Assembly: GCF_026914265.1 (NCBI RefSeq) | Contig: NC_069128.1 | Coordinates: 32,046,460-32,110,459 of the forward strand | Length of the DNA: 64,000 nt | Direction of reading: 5' to 3' | Source: Mya arenaria | Lineage: Eukaryota; Mollusca; Bivalvia; Myida; Myidae | Part shown: one piece after another, positions 10,956 to 25,100 of the stretch | Numbering within the stretch: the first letter of the stretch is position 1 | Layout: each line of letters begins with the position of its first letter | Translations under genes and position numbers: made by a program | Notes under the pieces: model-generated | Database searches by the model: none | What the model was told of the DNA's origin: nothing | The model's input: the letters and a program-made list of their open reading frames with translations, nothing else

Positions 10956-13900
10956 TCATAAAAGCCCAGCTAGTGCAGTGCTGATTTTCCTCTTGTAAGC
11001 AACTCTTTTTCTCCTGTTCCACTCATGAATAAAGAACTGAAGATAGAAACAGAAATGAGATTGTGTCATTTGTCTTGCTGATTTCTTCAGAATCTGGATG
11101 AAGCTGTTGAACTGTTCGCAGATTTCTGAGTTCACACTTTCAAATCCTTGAAGTCGAGAGCTTCTAAAAGAAGTAGAGCATTTGTGTGAATAACCATGAA
11201 AAATATCGTGAAAAAATCTAACATTCTTGTAGTACCCACTCTCTCTGTTGAGGCAATATTCCTGTAAGTTACAGGCAAAGTCATAAAACACTGCTTGTGG
11301 AGGTTTGGCTAGATGAGAGTATAATGAAGCTGATGGATCTTTTCTGCCTTCAGCCACTGTCATGTGGAATCCATAGCAATGACCGTGATCTGGACAAAAC
11401 CAAAGAAACAAGTTAGATGTGCCGGGTGCTGATTGTTGTATTTTTGAGTAAATCTTTCTGCATCGCTCAAAGTCCATAGCTTCATTATCATGGTCATTGT
11501 TTCTGCCTGCTCGGTCCTCATCTATCTGAAATTTGCGTACATTCCTCAGTTTAACACCATGTTCATTGAAGTAATAAGCCCGGCCCAGCTTCTCAGGGTT
11601 GTATGTTCCGAATTGAAAAGTAGCATCCTCTGGGGCATAAACTGGTAAGTTTAGAGACTCATTAGTAAGATGAACTAGAAAAAGTTTAATGTCATCAGGT
11701 AGAATGTTGTTATTGTTCAACATCGATTCTGCAATCAAGTCCCGTATTTCTGGAGCAAATGATCTCATCTCATACATCTGTCTGTTAAACTCAAAATCTG
11801 AAAGATTTTCATTAGTTAGAAATTCCTGCAAGAAAAGTGCATATTCTGGTGACAAAATGCTTGTCACAGATGCTGTTGTAGCCAACATCTTAAGGACAGA
11901 TGCATAAGCTACTCTTTCAAATTCTGACATCCCTCGAGTAAATCGCTGGAATGATTGATGAGCCTCCTCAGGTAGAGCCTGCATAAGTAAATTAATTCTA
12001 TCATTATTTTCTGGAATATCTAACGGTTCAAATTCTGCAACTGTAGTTCGGGCTATATTATCCAATGCTTCACGATAAGCGATCATCTGTCTCTTTTCAA
12101 CTCCAGGCTTATTCTTCAGGTAACATCTGTCCATCCGTCGATGCAATGTTTGCTGTGTCTGTAAAGAACTATCAGGTGTACTTATTTCTGTGAAATTTGA
12201 ATGACGGAAACCTACGCCTACTCTGGTTCCATCACAGCACAGTCTATTAGGCTCATACCTACAAATGTCACATGGTTGTCTGAAATCAATGTTCATATTA
12301 GCTGCCCAACTAAACCACCATTTTAAAAAAACTGTTGCATCCATAAACTTGGCCTTTGGGTCACGAGTTCTGTAGAGTTCATCCTTCATCTGACAGTATG
12401 CTGAAAAAGTGCAACCAGTTTTCATTACTGATGATGTGAACTCCCATCCTATTTCGTCACCTGCAGCTGTTTTACTACTAGAAACATGAATTGATTCACT
12501 CTGGCCTTCATTCCATGCAAGTTCACAGCGACTGTCGTCTATCGGGTTGTAACAGACTCTTTTGTAAACATCACACTGCACAGGCGCAAACTGTGTGTAA
12601 ACTGTAAGAACTCGACCTAAAGGAATCAATTTCCCGTTTTCAGAGTAATCTGGATCATCATCTCGCTTCAACCATCCAGATCCACAGCAGCATGTATTGT
12701 CTGGCATATCTGGATAGAAATTGGGACCCTTCAATGAACCATCAGCCTGCCTACTTAAGGTCAAATCATTCCATCCGTCACGTTTGATGATGTTACGCCT
12801 CAACATATCACTCTCTCTAGCTGCTGCTGGATGGCTGCTCTCACACTTATACTTCCATAGACCTGTTTCAGGATCAAAATTGTCATTAGTATCAACAGGA
12901 TCACCATCACCAGCATCATCATTTGTTTCATCATCTAGTAGTTGGTCATCTAAAAAAGTTTCATTAGTGGCATTTCTTTCATGCAAATCAATCCAGGATT
13001 CTGGATTATGTTTCAGCACAAATAAATGTCTGCAAAGATTGGAAGAATTCAAGTTATTTAAATATCGTTTGTGTCCCTTCTTTGATTGACACTCGCCATT
13101 GTGACAGGTCACAGTATAATTTGCTTTGGCCTTGTTGTGACTCAGTGATAAAAAAACAGGTTTAGTCTCTCCTTCTGCCAAAACTGAAAATTTCCGTGTA
13201 CCATTAAAGTCACTTAATTCAATCAAATCCTTGCCAGCACACTGCTTTCCCTCCTGAACAAATTTACGGGTTTTGGTTTCTGTAGCCCTTTCATCTATCT
13301 GTAGATTTGGAAGAACAATACACTTAAGGAATGTACAGTGTTTGCAGCTATTCCTGTTTGAATAATTTAGAGTTTGGCTATGAGCTATATCAAATAAAGT
13401 TCTATATATACTGCAGGTACAATGGAAGTAGTCTCCAGATTCTTGCTTTAGCCAAGTGGTATAAACATACACTTCTTTTCTTAAAGAACCAGAATCATTA
13501 TAATCATTCATACAACATATCATGGTGTCTTCCTCAGCTACCTGAATATATATCTTTCCATCCTCTATTAAATCAATAGAAAATTGTTCATACATAGATT
13601 TTTTTGATTCCTGCATAACACTCAATGGCTCCACATCTTTTGTCACCTTCACAGAGGCTGTGCTTTTCCTCTTCTTAGATGGCCTCTCTAGTGCAGGAAT
13701 TTCTAAAACCTCACATTGAACCGCATTTAAATCTGGGTAATATGTTCTATACTTAGTGAAAATTGTATTAATTTCATTCTGCAGAAAGAGACTGAAAGTA
13801 AGATATCTAAGTGATGTTCTGAGTCGAGTTTTTTTCTTGTTTATGAAGTTGGATGCAGATTTTGGATCACCTTTGAATAGTTCGGTTTTTCTTTTGACGT

Positions 13901-16059
13901 CACCTGGTAAACAATTTAATGCCTTTGACTGACTTAAAAGGGTTTCTTCTCCTTCATATTGCTGCTGAAATATTTCCCTCGAGTTTCGAGGAACCTGTTC
14001 CAATTTTGAGTGCCTAAAATCTAAAAGCAAAGCTTGAAGACGGTCTTCCTTTCCTGCAGTACAAGCATCCATAAACTTGGCAGTTGAGGTTGAAGAAAAG
14101 GGCAAAATTGATACTGCAAAGGATAAACAATTAATATTATCAGTGTCCTTCATTTGTCTTGTATCAGCAATACCTGGAATGAATTTTTGCTTAAAGAAAT
14201 CATTAAGTCTGCTGCTGGGCTTATATGTATTCGGCTTTTCCTTTTTATCTTTTATATGATCAGATTCCATGTTCTGTATATCTTCCACTGTTAATGTATT
14301 ATGCAAAAACATATTATTGTCAGTGTAATGAAATGTATCTTTGATTTCTTGCAAATATTTCTGTTCCATTAGGCCAGCATACACTCCAGACTCAACATAG
14401 CGGATGTACAGATATTCAGCATTGTCTACAATGATTTTAAATACATGACAAACAAAAACACCTTTGGTGCAGGTTTTGGCTGATGCTAATAGAGCAGTGT
14501 CATATTCTAACTTAAGAAAACTTAGTTTTTTTGCAATCAACAATTCCTTCTTCTAAAATCAAATTCAGAAATAAGTTCTGCATAGTTATGGCATGAGAAC
14601 AGAATTGTAAATTTGTCAGCAAGATACTTGACCATTCATATGGAAATGTACAGGAAGCTTTTCTTTTTACAGGCTTTAACTTAGTTCCAGAATGAGAATT
14701 TGAACTTAATTCAGGACGTGAAGTTTGGGCAAAGTGGAATTGATATTTTCCACCATGGAACTGCCTGTGCTTGCGGACTTTTGGATCTGGACTTAAAAGT
14801 GAATCAGTGTCATTTTCCTCAAATTTACCATTATAATCTGACCAGTCTTCACCTAACAAAAGTCTTTTTTCAATAAATTTTTTCTCAATATTTAAGAAAT
14901 TTTTAGTATAATGATTACTTTCAAAATCCAGTGTACACAGGTGGTCGCTCATTGTGTAGGATTTGTTTGTCGGCATGTCCAGGTAGTCCTCATCAAACAG
15001 TAACAACTTCAGCTTGCTTCTCTGTAAAAGACATTGAATATTTCTCATATTTGTGAGTGAAATATTGCTGAAAAAGACTCCTTTATTTCCACATTGAGTT
15101 CAAATATGGAAACTATTGAAAAGGTCTTACCAGGTGTTTTGGACAGAAGCGTAAATCAGTGGTTTCTGGGTCGATTCTTTTTCTGGGAGATATTCCAGCC
15201 AATCATCTAGGGAAGGAAAGGTGATTCTGTCCTAAATAAAAAATCATTTGGGAAATAAAATTGACAGAAAGATGTTTAACAGTGTCATACATGAACACAA
15301 GGGAATGCCACAGCTAATTTATTATTGCTCAGTAGGTTAAGGAGATCATCATGGCTATTGATAAACCCTGTCATTACATTTTTAATTTTCTATTTAGTGT
15401 TATAAACATGCAAAAAAGTTAAACATTACAATATCTTTTTTGCACCATACATCAAAGAAGTGGTCGTGTATAATGTGTAACTCCAGGTCTTCGTAGCTCG
15501 TTCGCTGAAATCCATTGCATTGCGCCCATTTGCATTCCTCTTCTCGTCCATGTTGTCGCAGGTGTTGTCCCATTCTAGTTGTTGTTAGCCCGATGAATCC
15601 ACAATTATTCCATTCACAGTGATAGGTCTTGGGGACAAAAACAGAAGAAATTTGTTTATATGGTAAATAAATCATTTAATCTTTTTCTGAATTATTACCT
15701 TCATTCAGACCATAGAAAATGCAAAATTTTTATTACAAATTTATCTGTTATATTGCATGTTTCTTAATATTAGTCATTAAAGCAAGACCACTGTTTAAAC
15801 TGTTTTATTTTTTTAAATGTCATAAACAAACTTTAGGATAACATGCAGAAGATGAAGGTTGGCACTTAACTTAATAATAGTAACTTTATATTTCATAAAT
15901 TTTGATCTCTTCGTTATTTTCATGTTAACATATTTTATAACTCACAGGTCCAGGATTTTGCTCAACATCATTTGATAAAAGTAATTTTAATTTGGAGAAA
16001 TCGGCGTGATCTGCGATATCCAATTCATCTGTAAGAAAATCACAAATTTCTGAATTCAT
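10956..16059 (-). CDS. 2A-leader, C2H2 zinc-finger and KDZ-type transposase gene (HMGXB3-like), five exons, about 1,460 aa
   Basis: Reading down the minus strand: 16059-15946, 15627-15451, 15231-15131, about 15016-14628 and 14552-10956. All joins keep frame; the 75-bp intron before the last exon has GTATCT and TTTTAG edges. Exon 1 ends in KLKLLLSNDVEQNPGP, a canonical 2A ribosome-skipping motif. Exon 2 has two zinc fingers (YHCEWNNCGF, ECKWAQCNGF). The last exon holds SWIM-like Cys/His clusters near residues 373-420 and 480-510. It also holds an RNase H-fold region typical of Kyakuja-Dileera-Zisupton transposases: CDICRYEPNRLCCDGT, VFYDFACNL and VNSEICEQFNSF supply candidate D, D, E. Human HMGXB3 carries the same transposase-derived region. 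The reading frame looks intact, so it may be a live element or a domesticated gene. The first ATG and the exon 4 acceptor are least certain. Confidence 0.78.
15946..15984 (-). other. 2A ribosome-skipping motif at an exon end
   Basis: Encodes LLLSNDVEQNPGP, matching D(V/I)ExNPGP. Translation would break between the final G and P. The P codon CCT is the last codon of the exon and is followed at once by the GTGAGT donor, so the skipped product boundary and exon boundary coincide. Confidence 0.85.
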
Positions 16060-16197
16060 GTACACTTGAGCCTTAATAACTTTTATTTTTACACAGATAT
16101 TAAGTTGATAAGTAAGTGTTGACAAAAAGAAGCATGAATAACATGAAAAAATTGTATAAACAATGTTTGATTTAGTACCCAAGAAAGAAATTAAACC

Positions 16198-19100
16198 TTA
16201 ATGGGGAGGTGAAGTTTTTTCTACAGGGTTCAGGCTGGATGTTGAAATGCTGCTCTTCGAGTTTGGCTGACTTCTGCTGCTCTTCGTTGATTTTTTGTTC
16301 GTAAATTGTAATAAAATAATTTCATTAAACATTAATATTCCTTTTTATTATTTAAACATTAAAATTACCCTAATGGGAAGTTCATTATATATAGATGATG
16401 CTTGTTTTGTTTTTCAATGTAATATTGTAATTTATTTCACTGAACAAGCAAGATAAATGTCATTTCAGAAAGGATATCATAAATTTATAATTTGAGTTCC
16501 TGGACCCTGTTTGCACTAAAGTATGGTTTTGACATTAAAACTGACTAAAATTTCACAAGTAAATTAAACAGAAGCTTTAACATCAGCAAATATATTTCAT
16601 TTACCTTTGAACTTTCAGCTGTCTGTGTTGCGTAAATTTTCTTCGCCTTGCCCTTCGATGTTTGTTTGATCTGTGGTTACATGGTCTGGCTGATCTAGCA
16701 CATTCATCAACCTAAATATTAATGACAAAAAACGTTGGCTACCTTCTGGGTATAAGTCAATCAGGATATATAAAAATATAGCAAAATATGGAAATGTTTC
16801 AGGTTGTTTAACCCTTGTCCCTACCAAAGGTAGACAAGAAACAGACATGCTTTAAATGTTTTCATCAATGAATGTATTTAAGTTTAGTTATGTAAATGCT
16901 CATTAAATTTTATTAAAATTGTTGCATTGCCCATCTGAAACAGCTTAACAGGCTTTCAAAAAGAACACCAGCACAGAAAAACACACAACATATTTGATTC
17001 TTCCATGCTAAGGTTAAAACACTTGACATTGACCACTTTTGCGTTAGTAAATAAGTGTTAATTTACTTTCGACACAAAATAGATAAAATATATATTAGCA
17101 CAAGCCCCATCCCTGCACTGGTAAAATGTGTTTTGGCTTCCTCAATTTCTGGGTTTTATACTGCAGGGCTTGTTAAAAAAATCAAATGCCAAGCATTTAT
17201 ACATGAATTCGGGCTTGTTCATCCGAAAGACTAACTTGATGACTGAACAAATGTTACGAATATCAAATTAGAAAAGGTTCACAATTGTTTGAATTACCTG
17301 TAAATGATAACTTATGAATGAACATCCTATATCTACCAACCAACACAAGCATCTTATCAGAGAATTCAATGCTTTTGATAAATTATAACTATTCATCTAG
17401 CAAATGCCATCCATTTAGAGCAAGTGTTGTATTTACCAAACGCACTATTTCCGAGTACAGAGGCTGCTTGCTGGCCTGGACATTCTGGTCACTGACTGGT
17501 TCAACAGCAGCTGCCAGGCTTTGAAAATAGTCAGAGCTAAAAATAAGGCACCAGGAAAATATTGTTTTTAATATCTCAGACGTAGGGAGTTAGGAACACC
17601 ATATGAACTATAATTAAATGGACATCCTTCTTTTAACTGACTAACATATTACAAACCGAACAAGAGTCATACTTAACCTTGCATCATACAACAAGCAATT
17701 AAGTGAGACAGTATCGAACAATGCCAACATTTAATATAATTCTTATCATTGTAAAATATTTCATGTTAATTCATCAACACGACATGTTCATCTTATACCC
17801 TTAAACAACACTGAGGTAATGACAATATTCGGATATTTTACACAGGCAAAAAACTAATTAACTCAGCTGAATTGAAATATATTTGAAACAAATACCACTG
17901 GTCAAAGCTTGATGCATCAATCTCTGCTGAATGTGGTTGGCGTATGTCTTCATTCCAATGTACATCCTGCTGATAGGCTATTTCACTCCAGGAATACACA
18001 TCCTCCTCAATCACCTGACTACAATGTCTACCACCAACACGACTCAGATGAAGTCCATCACGACCCAACACATCAGCACATTCCTTAATTGTATATAAAA
18101 ACAGAATGCATGGTTTAACAAACTTTTCAATCATTGGAATATTAAGTCTTCATCTTTGCTAGCTTCAATATACTATCTTGTTAACCGAGATACAGAAACA
18201 AAAATAATGATATTGCTCATATACTGTTTTTGAAAAAGTTGGTGAATATTATATAAATATTGCATGCCTTCCAGTGTGACAGTACATATTGTTAACATGA
18301 GGGAAATACTGTTACCCGAGGAGAAGCCGAGGGTAACAGTATTTACCCGAATGTTGACAATATGTACTGTCACACTGGAAGCCATGCAATATTTATTTTA
18401 TTATACCGAACACAGTTACATTTATATACATGATATATAAGATTTTTACCATAACACAACTTTCAAGTTTAATCAATTTATTCTGTAATTATTGTTTGTT
18501 TACTTTAGCTGTCATTTTGTTGCAAATGTTGTTTAGAAATAAGGCAAACACCGGTTGTAACCAGATTCACAATACATTTTAATAAGCGCTTACCACCTCA
18601 GACTTGGGAAACCAAAAAATGCCTATTTTAAGACGTGCGTGCTATGTGACAGTATCATGTCAACCGGTCAAAACGATACTGTCAGTGTGTGACAGTACGA
18701 AATTGCCCATGATGGGAATATGAGAAATTAACATGGGCAGGTCACGTGACTTATAATAATGATATATGTATACCAAGGAAATAAACAATATCATTATGAC
18801 AACCCATATCCACAAAGGCATAAAAATGCATTACAGTTACATATTTCTACCTGTCTATATAAATAAGGATCATCTTAAATTTGTCAAATATCTACAACTT
18901 TTATTTCTGTATTGCATAAACTTATTTTGTTGATTTATACCTGGGGCCGTGATTACGAACGGTCTCAAGTATGAGTCTGGACTCACACTCACTTATTACA
19001 GACTCTATTTTTTTAACGGTGTTTACAAAGAGACTCAGACTCAGACTCTGACTCAAATCATTGAGACTGAGTCTGAAAACGTGAGTCTACTACGTAGCTG

Positions 19101-22100
19101 TCTCACGTGAAGTAAATCTCAACTGTCATGGCGGACAGACAACTTGACAGATATTACCGGTATCGTAGATTTAGGTTGCCTCGTCGACCGCGTGTATTTA
19201 CCGACAGAAACAACCCTTTAGAGATTTTAGATGTAGAGAGTGTCCGGAAAAGATATAGATTTTTTCCGGACTCAATCATGATATTAGTTGGAATCGTGGA
19301 GCCAACGATCGGCACAGCGACGATGAGGAGCAACCCGCTCCCCCCTCTCCTGACGGTATTGTGCTGCCTTCAGTTTTTTGCAACCGGAGCGCATCACATC
19401 GTAATTGCACAGGCTCATGGCGTGTCCAGGTCGGCTGTCGGCAAGGCAATTCATGCCGTATCTGTTATCCTTGCAGGACTGTTAAACAGATACGTTAAAT
19501 TTCCAACGGGGTTGGAAATTGAAAGTGTAAAACGAAAGTTTTACAGTGTCGCCGGTAAGTTTGGCTTTTTCTTGTTTTGATGTACTTCTTTGCTGATTTC
19601 ACAGCCAAATATTTTGAGGTGACTCAGACGGAAATGTCATTTTATTGATTTGGATTTCTTTCTGTTTATTTTTTGAAGTTATGATGAGCAATATCGTATT
19701 TGTGGATTTATTAAAAGAATCAATCACAACAAAGACACTAAATTTATGATGACAAAGCATGTGGACTTAAACATTTGTTTTTGTGGACATTCTGTGTTGT
19801 AACGTTTGTGGATTTTTTTTAATGCACCAGTCAATTGTAACCACGGCCCCCGAGGTCCGGGGATAGCCGGGGAAATTGACCGTGTTTTTACCTATCATGT
19901 GGCCCCGCAGTGTCGGGTGAATGCAGTGGTTTTGTCTTCGCTTCAAATATAGCGGTGAATGGGCCTTACCTAGGATCCCTTGGATGCAGGGGCATTTGGC
20001 GGGGATTTACCATCTGTTCATCCCCGTAGGGCGGAGATTTTAGCCTGGTTGGCGGGACCGAAAGTCAACGTCCCAGCTATTCCCCAGACCAGGGGAGGGG
20101 GGCCGTGGTTACAATTGACTGGAACATAACTTGGAGTGTGTTTTTAAAGATTGTGCCTGGTGGATAAATGTACCATTATGAGAAGTTTATGCTACTGTAC
20201 AGATTAATATTAATTAGTTTTTGATTTGAAACAATGTAATAAAATTATGTTGTTTTTGGTCAATTACTGATAATTCAACAATTCAACCCAGCTAATTTAT
20301 AGTACTGAAGGTGCCATAAATGGATTACAGGATTTGTGTGTAAAGTGTGGTAAGTTTTTTACTTTTGAAATAACTATCATATTTCTATTCAGTATTTGAT
20401 AAAATTTGTATTTTTCCATACAAGGTTTCCCAAATGTAGTTGGAGCAGTTGATGGCACTCATGTCAAGATACAGGCACCACCAGACAACGAGGCAGATTA
20501 TGTGAATAGAAAGGGCTATCATTCCCTGAATGTACAGGTATGAAAATATTAATTTTATATGTTTTCGATTCATTTTGGAAATCTTTTTCTGAAACCAATA
20601 CTTGTTCCTATGTTGAAGCTTGTTTTAACATTAAAAACTGTTGGTTAAGAAACAAAACAAATCATATTTGGATTCTTCATCTAGGATCTAATAATGGTGA
20701 AAATATGGTCACTAACTTGTTCTTGTTATCTTTCAGATGGTATGTGATGCAAATTACAGGATAACTGATGTTATTGCTAAATGGCCGGGATCTGTGCATG
20801 ACAGTCGAATGTTCTCGGAGGGGATCTTGTGCCAGAAGTTGGAGACTGGTAAGTGCATTTGACTTAGATGAAGCTGCAGGTTTATGATGTGATAACATGA
20901 ATACTTCCATACATACAGTAACCCTGTTTGCTAATAACATTTGCTGATTCTGCGATTGGTTCACAAATTTATGATACTGTGTGTGTGTTTACTGATATTA
21001 CCAACTTCAGTCCTGAACTGTATGAAATATTGAATGAAATTTTCTTAATTTTTTTTTTATGTACGAATCAAAGTGAAAACATCAAAATATGAATATAAAA
21101 TAAGTCGGTTTTTAAAAGTATTACAGATAAGTGATATGAATGTTTCTCTTCGCAGGACAAATTGATGGACTGCTGCTTGGGGACAGTGGGTACCCATGTC
21201 GAAAATACCTCATGACGCCCTATGCGAATCCTAGAAATCTGTCGGAGGAAAGGTATTGATAAAAAATCAAGTATATTCATTGATAATTGTTTTCTATCAC
21301 ATCAGTGAATATCAGATGATATTTTACCTGTATAATTATGATCTCATACATCTGTCTCTTTTTTGTTCACATAATGTTTATTTAGCAATGCATTTTAATA
21401 AAAAATAAATTACATCAGTGGTCCATTTCAAGTTTTTTGGTCAGTCGGACCTGCCCAGAAGTATCATATGGAATGTTGACGTCCTATAATATGGACAGCT
21501 GACGTCCTGCATTATGAACTGCTTACGTCATAAAACTGGTGAATGTTGCTGGCAAATTTCACGACATTTATCATTGATCACAATCCAGGGAAATGATATT
21601 AAAAGTAAATCTTGTGCAGCCTTTAAGTATTTCTGATATTTTCAGATTCAACACAGCTTTGTGCCGCACCAGAGTGCTCATAGAACAAACATTTGGAATG
21701 CTGAAGAGGCGCTTCGCAGTACTGAAATACGGAATAAGAACGACACCAGACAGAGCGGCTGTTTATGTTGCCTCATGTGCAATGTTGCACAACTTTGGTT
21801 TTGAGTATGGAGATGTGTATGGACGCCAAACATACGAGGATGATGACATGCCACAAGTGGACAACCAAGGTGTTGATGTTAATGGGCGGACCCAAAGGGA
21901 TTATATTACCCAAAGGCACTTTGCTGTTTGAACAATCACCCTGTCAATCATTTGTCATTGTTGTACGTGTATATTTTCATATTTCAGTTAAACAGTTACT
22001 AACTATTTAAGAAATAAGCAGAAAACATCTAATTTTTATAAACTTAAATATAAGATTCTGCGATCTAATTTTTGTCAGCATTCTTACATAACTTGTTTCC

Positions 22101-25100
22101 ATGGATTTTCAAAAATTGGCTCGTTACAAGATAAAAAATAATAGTTTTCAAAACGTTCAATCTGTGAGAGTGCAGCTTTAATATCTTTGATAATACCAAT
22201 TATTGAATGTAATATGCAAGGCTACTTAACAGGGATATGCATTGAAGACAACAGGTTCCTTTAAGACATTAACTGGCTATATTTATCTATAGATGAATTG
22301 TAAAAAAAACAAAAACTTTTATACTTTATGTAGCTGTAAGTCCATGTTTAACATGTTTAACAATAGGAGAAACTACATAAAACATGTGCTATACATTTAA
22401 TGGCAAAAGTCTATTGAAAATCTATCAACGATTGTATTTCTTATTCATTAACACATAAATAAATGTCAGTTTAACAAACAATTCATTATAACTATGTAAC
22501 TTTACCAAATGGAAGACTGATAATAACACAACATTAACAATCAGATATTACAGTAAAGTGAGGTTCCATAATGAAATGAAATGAAAAACAATATTATACA
22601 ATTATGTTATCTGAATTGTTACAGATTGTTTTTGATTTTTTATGCTCTTTTGCAATAGTTTATAAGCAATAAGGGATATTTTCAACTTCATTTAAACAGT
22701 AACATTCAGTTTCATGGTGTGTATTGAGTAAAGAATGTATACTGTTCATGTCATATCACAGTTCTGTTATTGATTTGTAAAAGATATTGACCAGCATTAT
22801 TTCTCATCTTTGTTTTTGTATTAAATGGTTTGCTTAACACAATATTGATTTTAGCAAAATTTGCTCTGCTCACTTTTACTGTAACAGTTATTTTGCACAT
22901 TTTGTTCATCATAATGCATGAGTGTAATTCTTTCTGAAACTGTTGCATGAGTCCACTGGGTCAAATTTACACAATTTTTCATCAGTTGTTTTTGAGTTGT
23001 ATTGAACAAAGTAAAACTTCATGAAATTATTGTAAGATATGATATATCAACAGTAATACCCCATATAATACCAATGACTAAAATAACCTAGACATTCAAG
23101 TTGAAACAATAAATGTATTACAATTTAATCAATAAATGTAGACTTATTCCTATTACACAAATAAGATTTTTTGATTGTAAATACTTTCCATCAAAATGAT
23201 TTTAGATACATCATCAGAGAAAATACTTCTAGATACTTAATAATAAAGGATAATTTCCATCTCAATAACACATGTTGTATATGTTGAAGAACAAATGAGT
23301 AGCTCAAATTGATATTACGGTAAATGATTGGTGAATGCTAAAATATTTACTATGGTCTACTTAAGTCTTAGTATGAAGAAATAACTTGTTAAATGAAAAT
23401 GATTTTAGATACATCATCAGAGAAAATACTTCTACATACTTAATAATAAAGGATAATTTCCATCTCAATAACACATGTTGTATATGTTGAAGAACAAATG
23501 AGTAGCTTGTTAAATGTTTCATTTCTTTCAAATTAAACTCAGTATCTTTCATTAAATAAATTATTTTAGACATCTATTCATCCTTTTTGGAATATTAAAA
23601 CAATATCATGGAGTGTGGTAAATATTATCTAGGAGTAAGAGTGGATCTTTAAAGCTGCACTGTCACAGTTTGAACAAGTTTTTTTTATTTTTTATCTTGG
23701 AACGAGCCAATTTTTGTGAAAATCCAAGGGAACCAGTTATGTGAGATTCATGACAAAAATTAGTTCCCATATTTTTATAATCAAGTGCAAAAATTGATAT
23801 TTTATGCATTTAAGCCATGAAATATTAATTTTCGAACAGAAATATTGAAATGTATGATATAATTAAAGACAAAACATGAAAAAGTTGTAAAAATGGTAAA
23901 TGTGTGAGAGTGCAGCTTTAACAATTTATACTGCATTCAAAAAGAGATCTTATGAAAAATTGTAACTTTCATTTCCTAATCCTGGAAAAGTAATGTTGAA
24001 ATCCATGTTAGCATTTCGCATGGCATTCTCCAGAACAGATTTTTTCAATTGGAAAAGTTCACGTTGTTGAGCTATTTTTAAATCTAAAAGTTCAATCTCC
24101 TTTCTTGCTCTGCAAACTTCAAGGTCATGAAGCTCCTCGGTGAGCTCAATCCTATCCATGCACTTCCTACGACCTATGAAGAAATTGTATATTTTTGTTT
24201 TTAAGTTTATACATTTATAATGTACACAACAAAAATGAAAATATTCCTTAGCATGGATTATAATGAAAGCAAATTTACTCTAAAAACATGCATATATTGC
24301 TGTTGATGATTTGAAAATGAAATAAGGCATTAAGACCACCAATGTTGAAAAAAAATATATCTTTCAAATGCAAAAGGCAGTTAACAACTGAAATTAATAT
24401 GTTTTCTTTTTTAACCAAATTTCATCTGCATCCATATTATGCCATTCATCATTTCGTGTAAGTGTTTAATATTTATGATTTGACTGATATACATATATAT
24501 CCTATGTTCCTGATTTTGTGTTAAATATGAATATACCGTTGAAAATGTATATCAAAACAATGAGTTATACAAATGGTTTACGTTTCTTTGTATTTGTCTG
24601 CATCACTCTGGGTTCATCTGGGTGTTCATGGGACACACTTGGATGTTCAATGGCATGAACTGACACTGTTTCTTGATGCGTGCTGATGTGCTTACTCTCT
24701 GTCACTGAAATGTTCATGCAAAGTTACAGTGATGTATAAGAAAATGTGTAAAACTTACTCTCATATTAGATTATGAAAAGTAATTGGACAGAACATAGAG
24801 TACCGAGCAGTACCACTTGTGAAGACATTGACAATTTTGACCACTTTCTTTCTTTAGAAAACATTCTAACCCCCTTTAGGATGCTATACTACATCTCAAC
24901 TGGAGGCAATGGTAACATACTATAAAACTACTGTGTACAAAAACTAAACATCACTTCAATTGATATCATTCTACATGTAGAAATTGAAGATGAGAGAAGA
25001 AGGTAACTAACAAGAGCTGTCATAAGACTCGACAAACCCAAAACACAATATCAGGAAAGGTCTCTATAAACTCTTCCTATATACCAAGTTTGGTCACAAT

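Noticed and set aside
11689-14259. Plus-strand ORFs opposite the KDZ exon
   Set aside because: Shadows of the well-supported minus-strand coding exon.
16198-16280. Alternative frame [19 protein letters not shown] as the SGNH C-terminus
   Set aside because: It looks protein-like, but no acceptor gives that frame from the preceding exon; the Ser-rich frame ending at 16198 fits the splice phase better.
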